Shown here piece by piece: positions 17,298 through 24,507 of a stretch of DNA of 64,000 nt. Location of the stretch: positions 37,178 to 101,177 of the forward strand of contig NZ_JAALJH010000025.1 in the NCBI RefSeq assembly GCF_011064615.1, written 5' to 3'. This stretch comes from Aquisphaera insulae (GTDB lineage: Bacteria; Planctomycetota; Planctomycetia; Isosphaerales; Isosphaeraceae). The notes beneath the pieces are model-generated. The model had not been told where the DNA came from. It did no database searches and saw only the letters and a program-made list of their open reading frames with translations. The position numbers and the translations under genes are program-made. Each line of letters starts with the position of its first letter. Positions within the stretch are counted from its first letter, which is position 1.

Positions 17298-17361
17298 ACC
17301 AGGATCTCCACGGTGGATGCCCGCAGGAGCGCGTTATCGAATGCACCAATGAGGCCTTTCC

Positions 17362-19512
17362 GTGAGACCCCGAGCCCGCCGCCGCGCCCGCCTTGACTGG
17401 GATTCGCTCGAACTCCGAGCGGTCCCCACCACGCTGATCGCCCTGATCGACTCCGGAGTCGACCTCTCCAGCACGACCGATGCGCCCTATTACGACTTCA
17501 CGAATGCCTACGACGCCTACAACCGGCAGCCCGCGGCCAGCAATCACAGCCTCGTCCAGGATACGAGCCTGCAGCACGGCCATGGCGCCACGGTGGCCGA
17601 CTCGATCGTGCAGGGGATCATCGACCTGAAGGCCCAGCCGGGGATGGCCGGCGCGGACGTGAAGATCATGCCCGTCCGCGACACATCGAGCGGGCTGAAC
17701 ATCGACTCGAGCGCGCTGGTCCGGGGCGTCTACTGGGCCGCGGACCATGGCGCGGCGGTGATCAACCTGAGCCTTCGGACCTATAACGCGGACTTCGTGC
17801 TCACCGACCCCTCGGACCCCCACAACGGCTCGACCCTCTCGCAGGCCATCCAGTATGCCCAGGCGCGCGGGGCCGTGGTCGTCACGGCCTCGGGGAACGA
17901 GAGCTGGAACATCGACGCCGCGCCTTACGTGATGTTCCCGGCCGACGCGGATGACCCCGCGTTCAATGGCCTCGGGGCCGCCCTGGGGAACGTGCTCGTG
18001 ACCGCGGCCGTGGATTCGTCCGGGAACCTGAGCTCGATCTCGAACTGGGGGCCGATCCACGTCGACCTCGGGGCGCCGACGACCAGCGGGGCCACGTCGT
18101 ATTCGACCGGCTACGTCTCGGGCATCGCGGGGGTGGTGGCGGCGATGACGCCGACGTTGTCCGCGTCGCAGCGGGTGGACCTGATCAAGGCGAACGTGCA
18201 GCTCCACACGCAGTCCGTCGGCGCCTGGTCGAGCACCGGGGGGAACGTGAGCCCGTCGAAGATTGCCGGGGCCATCAACGCGCTGGCGTCGCCGCCGACC
18301 GCGACGTCGCTCGGGCAGGACGGCCACGATTACGAGGGGACGGGACGAAGTGCCAACGGTCCGGACGGGTTCCAGGACATCCACATCGCGCTCTCCGGGC
18401 TGCCGACGTGGAAGACGATCGACTGGATCGACGTGACGGGCTACGGGGCGGGGAGGTGGGAATACAACGGTCCCACGTATTCCGACAAGGCCGCCTTCGT
18501 CCGCGATGCGGGCTCCTCGACGGGCGATCTCTTCATCCAGCCCTACCAGGACGAGACGGGCCGAGAGTTCGCGGTGACCGTCCACTACACGGACTCCACC
18601 TCCGCCACCCTGTACATCCCCCACATGTACGCCAGCGCCCAACTGCCGGTGATCTCGGGGCTCGTCGAACGATCGGCCGGGACCGGCGGGACGATCACCG
18701 CCCGCGGGCAGAACGGCACGGCCGAGGGGATGGCCAGGGCCTTCGACGACGAGGTCTACACCAAGTGGCTGGATTTCTCCCCGACGAGCTGGATCCAGTA
18801 CCAGTTCCCCGGGGGCACGTCCTATGTGATCAACGAGTACAAGATCACGAGCGCCAACGATACGTCGCTGTATCCGGGCCGGGCGCCGACGAGCTGGACC
18901 CTCAAGGGCTCCAACGACGGCACCACCTGGACGACCCTGGACGTCCGGACGAACCAGGCGGACACGGCGGATTATCACACGCGGATCTACGTGTTCGCCA
19001 ACTCGACGCCGTATGCGATGTACCGCCTCGATGACATCCGGAGCAACGGCGACCCGATCATCCAGCTTTCCGAGTTCACCCTCCTCGGGCCTGGGTCCAC
19101 GCCCACGGACCTGGCGCTCGGGAAAAAGGCCACCTCGTCAACGATCGAGGGGGCGGGCTATGACGCCGGCCGGGCCGTCGACGGCGACGCCGGGACGCGC
19201 TGGTCGAGCGGGCAGTGGATGCAGGGCAATTCCGTCGGCTGGATCGCCGTGGACCTCGGGGCCACGTATCAGGTGAGCGGCGTGACGCTCGACTGGGAAG
19301 CGGCCTTCGCGGTGGACTACCAGATCCAGCTCAGCACCGACGGATCGAGCTGGACCACGATCAAGACGGTGACGGGAAACGCCCAGCGCGGGCTCGTGGA
19401 CTTCTCCGGACTGTCCGGAACCGGGAGGTACGTGCGAATCTACTGCACGCAGATGAATGCCTTCAAGAACTACTCGCTCTATCGCCTCGAAGTCTTCGGG
19501 ACCCCCGCATGA
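17362..19512 (+). CDS. secreted subtilisin-like (S8) serine protease with discoidin-like domains
   Basis: The 716-residue protein opens with an Arg-rich segment and LDWDSLELRAVPTT, the LE.R-type N-terminal motif of planctomycete secreted proteins, rather than a classical signal peptide. The subtilase domain (about 25-310) has ALIDSGVD (Asp), QHGHGATVADS (His), VVTASGNES (oxyanion Asn) and SYSTGYVSGIAGV, where GTSMAAP would lie. The Ser is kept but the surrounding motif is unusual. Two F5/8 type C (discoidin)-like beta-sandwiches follow at about 440-575 and 580-716; these usually bind glycans. The GTG start has GAGG 7 bases upstream. Confidence 0.83.
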   Translation: MRPRARRRARLDWDSLELRAVPTTLIALIDSGVDLSSTTDAPYYDFTNAYDAYNRQPAASNHSLVQDTSLQHGHGATVADSIVQGIIDLKAQPGMAGADVKIMPVRDTSSGLNIDSSALVRGVYWAADHGAAVINLSLRTYNADFVLTDPSDPHNGSTLSQAIQYAQARGAVVVTASGNESWNIDAAPYVMFPADADDPAFNGLGAALGNVLVTAAVDSSGNLSSISNWGPIHVDLGAPTTSGATSYSTGYVSGIAGVVAAMTPTLSASQRVDLIKANVQLHTQSVGAWSSTGGNVSPSKIAGAINALASPPTATSLGQDGHDYEGTGRSANGPDGFQDIHIALSGLPTWKTIDWIDVTGYGAGRWEYNGPTYSDKAAFVRDAGSSTGDLFIQPYQDETGREFAVTVHYTDSTSATLYIPHMYASAQLPVISGLVERSAGTGGTITARGQNGTAEGMARAFDDEVYTKWLDFSPTSWIQYQFPGGTSYVINEYKITSANDTSLYPGRAPTSWTLKGSNDGTTWTTLDVRTNQADTADYHTRIYVFANSTPYAMYRLDDIRSNGDPIIQLSEFTLLGPGSTPTDLALGKKATSSTIEGAGYDAGRAVDGDAGTRWSSGQWMQGNSVGWIAVDLGATYQVSGVTLDWEAAFAVDYQIQLSTDGSSWTTIKTVTGNAQRGLVDFSGLSGTGRYVRIYCTQMNAFKNYSLYRLEVFGTPA

Positions 19513-19540
19513 GGCCCTGCGATCACCATTGCCAACGCGG

Positions 19541-19586
19541 AACGCGGCCGGATCACCCCTCTTCCGAGGAATGACCCGGCCGCGTT
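19541..19586. terminator. bidirectional terminator-like hairpin
   Basis: AACGCGGCCGG (19541-19551) and CCGGCCGCGTT (19576-19586) pair perfectly over 11 bases across a 24-base loop. It lies between the convergent protease gene and DUF1328 gene, where a shared terminator is expected. No long U-tract is present on either side. Confidence 0.65.
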
Positions 19587-19631
19587 GCGCCGAATCCTGG
19601 ACCTGGGGGATCGAGGAACCCTCGATCCCCG

Positions 19632-19802
19632 CTATACCGCGGGCACGTTGCCGCGGCCGAAGATCAGGCTGATGACGAGGAGCACCACGAAGATCAGCAC
19701 GAAGATCTTCGCGATGTAGGCCATGTCTCCGGCGAAGCCGCCGAAGCCCAGGACTCCCGCGATCAGCGCCAAAATGAAGAAAGCAAGTGCCCACCTGAGC
19801 AT
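19632..19802 (-). CDS. DUF1328 small membrane protein
   Basis: This 56-residue protein is nearly all membrane: two helices (LRWALAFFILALIAGVLGF and AKIFVLIFVVLLVISLIFG) joined by a short Gly-rich turn. It matches the DUF1328/YtjA family in length and in the GFGGFAGDMAYIAKI-type centre. Function is unknown; relatives are often stress-induced. The ATG at 19802 has AAAGGAC about 5 bases upstream; longer upstream sequence in the frame is Pro/Arg-rich and not coding. Confidence 0.85.
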   Translation of the reverse strand: MLRWALAFFILALIAGVLGFGGFAGDMAYIAKIFVLIFVVLLVISLIFGRGNVPAV

Positions 19803-19959
19803 CTGAGTGTCCTTTCCGATCCTGCACGGGTTGAGTGTGACCACCGCCCTCGCGGGCTCTTCGGAATTTTCAATGAAACTCCGATAAGCAAACGAGATGC
19901 CACGGCGGGCGGCGGTTGTGATGCCGCCGTCGCCGCGGTGGAGCGGCCGGTCGTGCGGA

Positions 19960-20775
19960 TCAGAGGGGCGGCCGTCGGGGGCGGAGCGAAACGGGAGGCT
20001 GGAGGATTTCGGCGAGGACGGTGACCTCGCGGAGGCGCATGGGCGACGCCAGCATGGCGCGGATCTGCTCGCCGCTGAGGATCGGCTGGGCAGGGCGGCC
20101 GACTCCCGACGCGGGGAGGGGCGAGGGCGAGGTCGCGGCCGCGCCCGACGGCTCCGTGAGGGGCTGCGAGAGGGGCGTGAGGGGGGCGATCTCGAGGGGG
20201 CGATTCTTCTTCCGGGAGAGCGACTCCTGGAGCTGATCGGAGAGGGCGCGATGGGTCTCCGGCTCGCGCGGGCGTCCCGAGTCGCCGCCCGTCGACCTGG
20301 GCCGAGCGCCGCGGCGGCCCTGGCCGGGTCGAGGCGACCGCGCGGGGGTGATCGACGGCGAGCCGGCGGGCCCGGGGGTGAGGGGCCGCGAGGCGGGCTT
20401 CCGCCCGGTGGGGTCGTTCTCGAGGTAGACGATGGCATCATCCGGCGAGCCCGGGGTCGGCCTCGTGGGGAGGCGCCGGGGCGTCTGTCCTCGGAGATCC
20501 GGGTCGATGGTCCGCCATCCGGACGACGGCTCGACGAGCCGTCCCGGTCCGCTCGCCGGCCGGGCCGGCGCGGGGCCGACGGCGGGGCGGCCCGGCGGCG
20601 CGGCCATCCCCCCCGGCCCGGAGCCGAGGCCCGGCCCCGGGCCCATCCGAGGCCCCGCCGGTCGCCCCGGGCGGGGGGGCAGGGGCTGGGGGTCGCGGTT
20701 GAGCAGGCTCGTCAGCGCCCAGATCGCCACGAACGTGAGCGGGACGATGTACGGGATCAGGTTTTCGAGTCGCAT
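19960..20775 (-). CDS. single-pass membrane protein downstream of floA
   Basis: The 271-residue protein has one N-terminal membrane helix (LIPYIVPLTFVAIWALTSLL) and then a long Pro/Arg/Gly-rich, probably disordered cytoplasmic region. It ends in a helical segment (GEQIRAMLASPMRLREVTVL) that looks like a short interaction motif. I know no family. It starts 31 bases after floA on the same strand, with GAGGAG 9 bases before its ATG, so it is likely the third gene of an nfeD-floA operon and a candidate partner of the flotillin. Confidence 0.7.
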   Translation of the reverse strand: MRLENLIPYIVPLTFVAIWALTSLLNRDPQPLPPRPGRPAGPRMGPGPGLGSGPGGMAAPPGRPAVGPAPARPASGPGRLVEPSSGWRTIDPDLRGQTPRRLPTRPTPGSPDDAIVYLENDPTGRKPASRPLTPGPAGSPSITPARSPRPGQGRRGARPRSTGGDSGRPREPETHRALSDQLQESLSRKKNRPLEIAPLTPLSQPLTEPSGAAATSPSPLPASGVGRPAQPILSGEQIRAMLASPMRLREVTVLAEILQPPVSLRPRRPPL

Positions 20776-20806
20776 CACTGAGCTCTCCTCAAACCTGTCG
20801 GCCGGC

Positions 20807-21880
20807 TCACTGGGGCAACGGGGCCACCTCGCGGCGGACGGCATTGCCGGTGCCGGCGATCGAGCTCCTCATCTCGGTGTCGGCCTGGACGTTCCGGAGC
20901 TGGTAGTACTCGGCGATGCCCAGGTTCCCCTTCCGGAAGGCCTCGGCGATGGCCATCGGGACCTCGGCCTCCGCGGAGAGGACCTTGGCGCGGTTCTCCT
21001 GGACGTGGGCGAGCATCTCCTGCTCCTTGGCAGCGCCGAAGGCCCGCCGCTCCTCGGCCTTGGCCCGAGCCACCCGGGTGTCGGCCTCGGCCCTCAGGGC
21101 CTGGAGGTTGGCGCCGATGTTGTCGCCGACGTCGATGTCGGCGATGTCGATCGAGAGGATCTCGTAGGCGGTGCCGGCGTCCAGGCCCTTCTCGAGCACT
21201 CGCTTGGAGATCGAGTCCGGCCTCTCGAGCACCTGGTCGTGGGTGTCCGCGGAGCCGATCGCGTTGACGATGCCCTCGCCGACGCGGGCGATGATGGTCT
21301 CGTCCGTCGCCCCGCCGACGAGCCGGTCGAGGTTGGTCCGGACCGTGACCTTCGCCTTCACCTTGAGCTGGATGCCGTTCTTGGCCACGCCGTCGATCGT
21401 CTGCCGCCCCTGGCTCGGGTCCGGGCACGGGATGACCTTCGGGTTGACGCTCGTCTGGACGGCCTCCAGCACGTTGCGGCCCGCCAGGTCGATGGCGGTG
21501 GCCCGCTTGTACGAGAGCGGGATGTCGGCGCGGTTGGCCGCGATCAGGGCACGAACCACGTTCGGCACGTTGCCGCCGGCCAGGAAGTGGGCCTCCAGGG
21601 CCCGGGTGGTGACGCCGTCCTTCTCCGACAGCCCGGATTGATGGGCCATGATCTTGGAGCGGACGATGATATTCGGATTCACCTTGCGGAAGGTCATGCC
21701 CACCAGGTCCCAGATGCTCACGTTCGCCTGCGTCATCTTGGCCTGGATCCAGAGGTTGAAGTACTTGGCCAGGAAGATGCAGAACATCAGCGCGATGACG
21801 CCGATGAGGATGACCAGCAGGTAGAAGTAGGTCGAAGCCGCGGACGGCGCGTTCACTTGCGCGAAGAGCGGGGCGCTCAT
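20807..21880 (-). CDS. floA: flotillin-like protein FloA
   Basis: The 357-residue product has an N-terminal membrane hairpin (about residues 17-40, VILIGVIALMFCIFLAKYF). A PHB/SPFH domain follows with SIWDLVGMTFRKVNP, TTRALEAHFLAGGNVPNVV, AIDLAGRNVLEAVQTSVNPK and VKAKVTVRTNLDRLVGGA, then an Ala/Glu-rich coiled coil (RVARAKAEERRAFGAAKEQE). Length and blocks match bacterial FloA (YqfA), which builds membrane microdomains and affects fluidity and signalling complexes. It overlaps the upstream nfeD by 4 bases (ATGA), so the two are translationally coupled. Confidence 0.95.
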   Translation of the reverse strand: MSAPLFAQVNAPSAASTYFYLLVILIGVIALMFCIFLAKYFNLWIQAKMTQANVSIWDLVGMTFRKVNPNIIVRSKIMAHQSGLSEKDGVTTRALEAHFLAGGNVPNVVRALIAANRADIPLSYKRATAIDLAGRNVLEAVQTSVNPKVIPCPDPSQGRQTIDGVAKNGIQLKVKAKVTVRTNLDRLVGGATDETIIARVGEGIVNAIGSADTHDQVLERPDSISKRVLEKGLDAGTAYEILSIDIADIDVGDNIGANLQALRAEADTRVARAKAEERRAFGAAKEQEMLAHVQENRAKVLSAEAEVPMAIAEAFRKGNLGIAEYYQLRNVQADTEMRSSIAGTGNAVRREVAPLPQ

Positions 21881-22500
21881 GGAGACTCCTCGAGGATGGA
21901 GACCGCATCGGCGGTCGTGGGGGACGTCGGGATCGGCCCGGAGACATCTCGGACTTCCGGCCCGGCGCCTTCATCGCCCGGCCGCCGCCATTCTTTCCAC
22001 GCGATGGCCTCGGGTTCAACCACCCCGCGGACGACCACCTGGCCGGAGCGGACGCGGACGATCCGGACGGACGTCCCTGCGGGCAAGAACCCCTCTTCCG
22101 CGAGCGCGTCCAGCCGCCGGCCGTCCACCTCGACGTGCCCGCAGGGCCGCAGCGGGGTCAGCACCCGGCCCTGGCGGTCGATCAGGCCGTCCAGCCTCGC
22201 TTCCGCGGTGGTGTCCTCGATCTCCTCACGCGTGGGGGGCCTGAGGAAGAACCGGCGGCCCAGCGGGGTCCGCGACCAGAGCGAGAATGCCAGCGAGACC
22301 GTCACGGGGATGGCCACCAGGTCCACCAGGATGAAGGCCGCCCCCAGGCCGAGCGACGAGGAGAATGCATACCAGAGGCAGAGCGCCAGGCACGCGAGCG
22401 AACAGATCCCGATCACCCCGCCGGAGGGGATCAGGAATTCGAGCAGGATCAGCAGGAGCCCGCAGACCAGGAAGACCAGGGGCCAGAAGACCACGCCCAT
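21877..22500 (-). CDS. NfeD family membrane protein
   Basis: The 207-residue protein has three to four N-terminal membrane helices (FWPLVFLVCGLLLILLEFLI, then GVIGICSLACLALCLWYAF and AAFILVDLVAIPVTVSLAF). A soluble C-terminal OB-fold follows (about 115-180) with GRVLTPLRPCGHVEVDGRRL and TSVRIVRVRSGQVVVRG. This is the short NfeD type that pairs with flotillins such as FloA. The start ATG 22500 has GGAGAG 8 bases upstream. Its stop overlaps the floA start. Confidence 0.9.
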   Translation of the reverse strand: MGVVFWPLVFLVCGLLLILLEFLIPSGGVIGICSLACLALCLWYAFSSSLGLGAAFILVDLVAIPVTVSLAFSLWSRTPLGRRFFLRPPTREEIEDTTAEARLDGLIDRQGRVLTPLRPCGHVEVDGRRLDALAEEGFLPAGTSVRIVRVRSGQVVVRGVVEPEAIAWKEWRRPGDEGAGPEVRDVSGPIPTSPTTADAVSILEESP

Positions 22501-22578
22501 CGTGTTGACTCTCCACGCATTCCGGCCCTCGTGATCAGGGTCGCGGGAACCGCCGGCTTGGCAAGCCCCAAGAACCCT

Positions 22579-22594
22579 GAGGCCGGCCGGCCTC
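22579..22594. promoter_or_regulatory. 16-base perfect palindrome upstream of nfeD
   Basis: GAGGCCGGCCGGCCTC is a perfect palindrome in the 291-base region between the divergent nfeD and acyltransferase genes. A shorter one, GGCTTGGCAAGCC, lies at about 22555-22567. Either could be an operator; G+C-rich palindromes also arise by chance here. Confidence 0.3.
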
Positions 22595-22791
22595 CCTGGC
22601 TGCCTCATCCAGTGTAATCCATCCCGCTTACCTCCCGCCAATCCCCTCCATCGAGTCTCGACCGACGAGGCCCGCCGGTCCCGATCCAATCTCGCGGCCG
22701 GATCGACGAATGCTCACCGGATTTCAGGAGCGTGCCGCCCGGCCCCAGGGATCGGGCCCCGGCCATCGACCGCCATCACCCGGAAGCGATC

Positions 22792-24507
22792 ATGCCCACG
22801 AGCCACACGATAGACCAGATCCGCCCGTCGACGTCCGAGCGGCGTCACGATCTGGACGCCCTGAGGGCGTTCGCCATGCTCCTCGGGATCGCCCTGCACG
22901 CCTGCCTGTCCTTCGCGCTCGGGATACCGTGGCCCGTGCAGGATACCCAACGGTCCGGGGGATTCGTCCTCTTCTTCCTCGCGGTTCACGGGTTCCGGAT
23001 GCCCCTCTTCTTCCTCGTCAGCGGCTACTTCGCGGCCCTCCTGTGGAGGCGCCGGGGGCCCGCCGGACTGCTCCGGAACCGGACCTTGCGGATCCTGATC
23101 CCGTGCCTGCTGGCGATGGTGACGATCAACCCGTTGATCTCGGCGCTGCCGACCTGGGTCTCCGGAGGTTCGCTGAACAAGGCCCTCGTCGACGACGGCT
23201 CCCTCGTCGCGGCGGTCCGCCTCGAGGACGAGCCCGCGGCCCGCGATCGGCTCGACCGCGGCGCGAAGATCGAGGAGAAGGACCCCACCCTCCAGCTCGG
23301 TCCGCTCTACTGGGCGGCGCTCGAGGGGAACCTCGACATCGCCCGCCTCCTCGTCGAGCGCGGGGCGGACGTGAAGGCGAAGGCGGGCGACGGGACGACG
23401 CCCCTGCACGGAGCGGCCTTCCTCGGGCGGCCCGAGATGGTCCGTTTCCTCCTGGAGAAGGGGGCCGACCCGAACGCCAAGGGCGACGAAGGCTCGCGCC
23501 CGCTCGAGTCCGCCCGGGCCGACTGGGAGTTCACCAGCGGCCTCGCCGATTACCTCCAGGTGAAGATCGGGGACCGAGAGGACGTCGCCCGCCGCCGCGC
23601 CGAAGTCGTCCGGCTGCTGGAGCCGATCACGGACAACACCGCGGAGCGGACGGGGGGCGGCAGGGACCTCGGGCCGTTCAGCGGCCTGCTCAAGGCGTAC
23701 GACGCCGCGCTCGGCTCGGAGCGACTGGCCGTGTGGATCGGCGGCCACCGCTATCAGCTCGTGAAGAGCAGCGTCTTCGCGCACCTGTGGTTCCTCTGGT
23801 TCCTCTGCTGGCTCGTGCCCCTCTTCGTCCTATTCATGGAGGTCGCGTCCCGGCTGGGGTGGAAGCGTCCGCCCGGCTGGATCGTGGTCTCCCCCGCGAG
23901 CTTCCTCTGGCTCATCCCCTTGACGTTCCTGCCCCAGTATTTCATGGGGATTGCCTACCCGAACTTCGGCCCGGACACGGCGGAGGGGGTGATTTTGCCC
24001 CCGCACCTGCTGCTCTACTACGGGATCTTCTTCGGTTTCGGGGCGCTGTACTACTTCGACGGCGACGAGCGGAACGAGCTCGGCAAGGGCTGGCCGTGGT
24101 TGCTGCCGCTGGCCCTGAGCATCCTGTTCTTCGGTGGGCTGATGGCGATCCCCAACCGACCGCTCAGCTCGGTCCTGCAGCCGGCCTACGCCTGGGCGAT
24201 GTGCTTCGGGATGATCGGGCTCTTCCGGAGGCTGCATCCCGACGAGAACCGGGCGATCCGCTACGTCTCCGACTCGTCCTACTGGCTCTACCTGGCGCAC
24301 CTGCCGATCGTCCTGGCGGCCCAGGCGATCGTCCGCGACTGGACGCTCGGGTCGTTCTGGAAGTTCTCGATCGTCTTCCTGGGGACGTCGGCCCTGCTCC
24401 TGGCGTCGTACCAACTGCTGGTCCGCCACACCTGGCTCGGATGGCTACTCAACGGCACGCGGCATCGGGCGGAGCATGACCAAGAGACGTCTACGCCATC
24501 GGCTTGA
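22792..24507 (+). CDS. membrane acyltransferase (acyltransferase 3/OpgC-like) with an internal ankyrin-repeat insertion
   Basis: The 571-residue protein starts as an acyltransferase 3: RRHDLDALRAFAMLLGIALH with the conserved Asp, Arg and His, then FRMPLFFLVSGYFAALL and a helix at about 101-120. Next comes a soluble block of about 200 residues (about 125-325) containing ankyrin repeats (LYWAALEGNLDIARLLVERG, TTPLHGAAFLGRPEMVRFLL, GADPNAKGDEGSRPLESA). The membrane domain then resumes (HLWFLWFLCWLVPLFVLF, LPQYFMGIAYPNFGPDT, YWLYLAHLPIVLAAQAI). Family members transfer acyl groups to glucans or lipids using membrane carriers. The start ATG 22792 has GGAAG 6 bases upstream. The gene overlaps the convergent NfeD/ClpP gene by 17 bases. 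Confidence 0.85.
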   Translation: MPTSHTIDQIRPSTSERRHDLDALRAFAMLLGIALHACLSFALGIPWPVQDTQRSGGFVLFFLAVHGFRMPLFFLVSGYFAALLWRRRGPAGLLRNRTLRILIPCLLAMVTINPLISALPTWVSGGSLNKALVDDGSLVAAVRLEDEPAARDRLDRGAKIEEKDPTLQLGPLYWAALEGNLDIARLLVERGADVKAKAGDGTTPLHGAAFLGRPEMVRFLLEKGADPNAKGDEGSRPLESARADWEFTSGLADYLQVKIGDREDVARRRAEVVRLLEPITDNTAERTGGGRDLGPFSGLLKAYDAALGSERLAVWIGGHRYQLVKSSVFAHLWFLWFLCWLVPLFVLFMEVASRLGWKRPPGWIVVSPASFLWLIPLTFLPQYFMGIAYPNFGPDTAEGVILPPHLLLYYGIFFGFGALYYFDGDERNELGKGWPWLLPLALSILFFGGLMAIPNRPLSSVLQPAYAWAMCFGMIGLFRRLHPDENRAIRYVSDSSYWLYLAHLPIVLAAQAIVRDWTLGSFWKFSIVFLGTSALLLASYQLLVRHTWLGWLLNGTRHRAEHDQETSTPSA

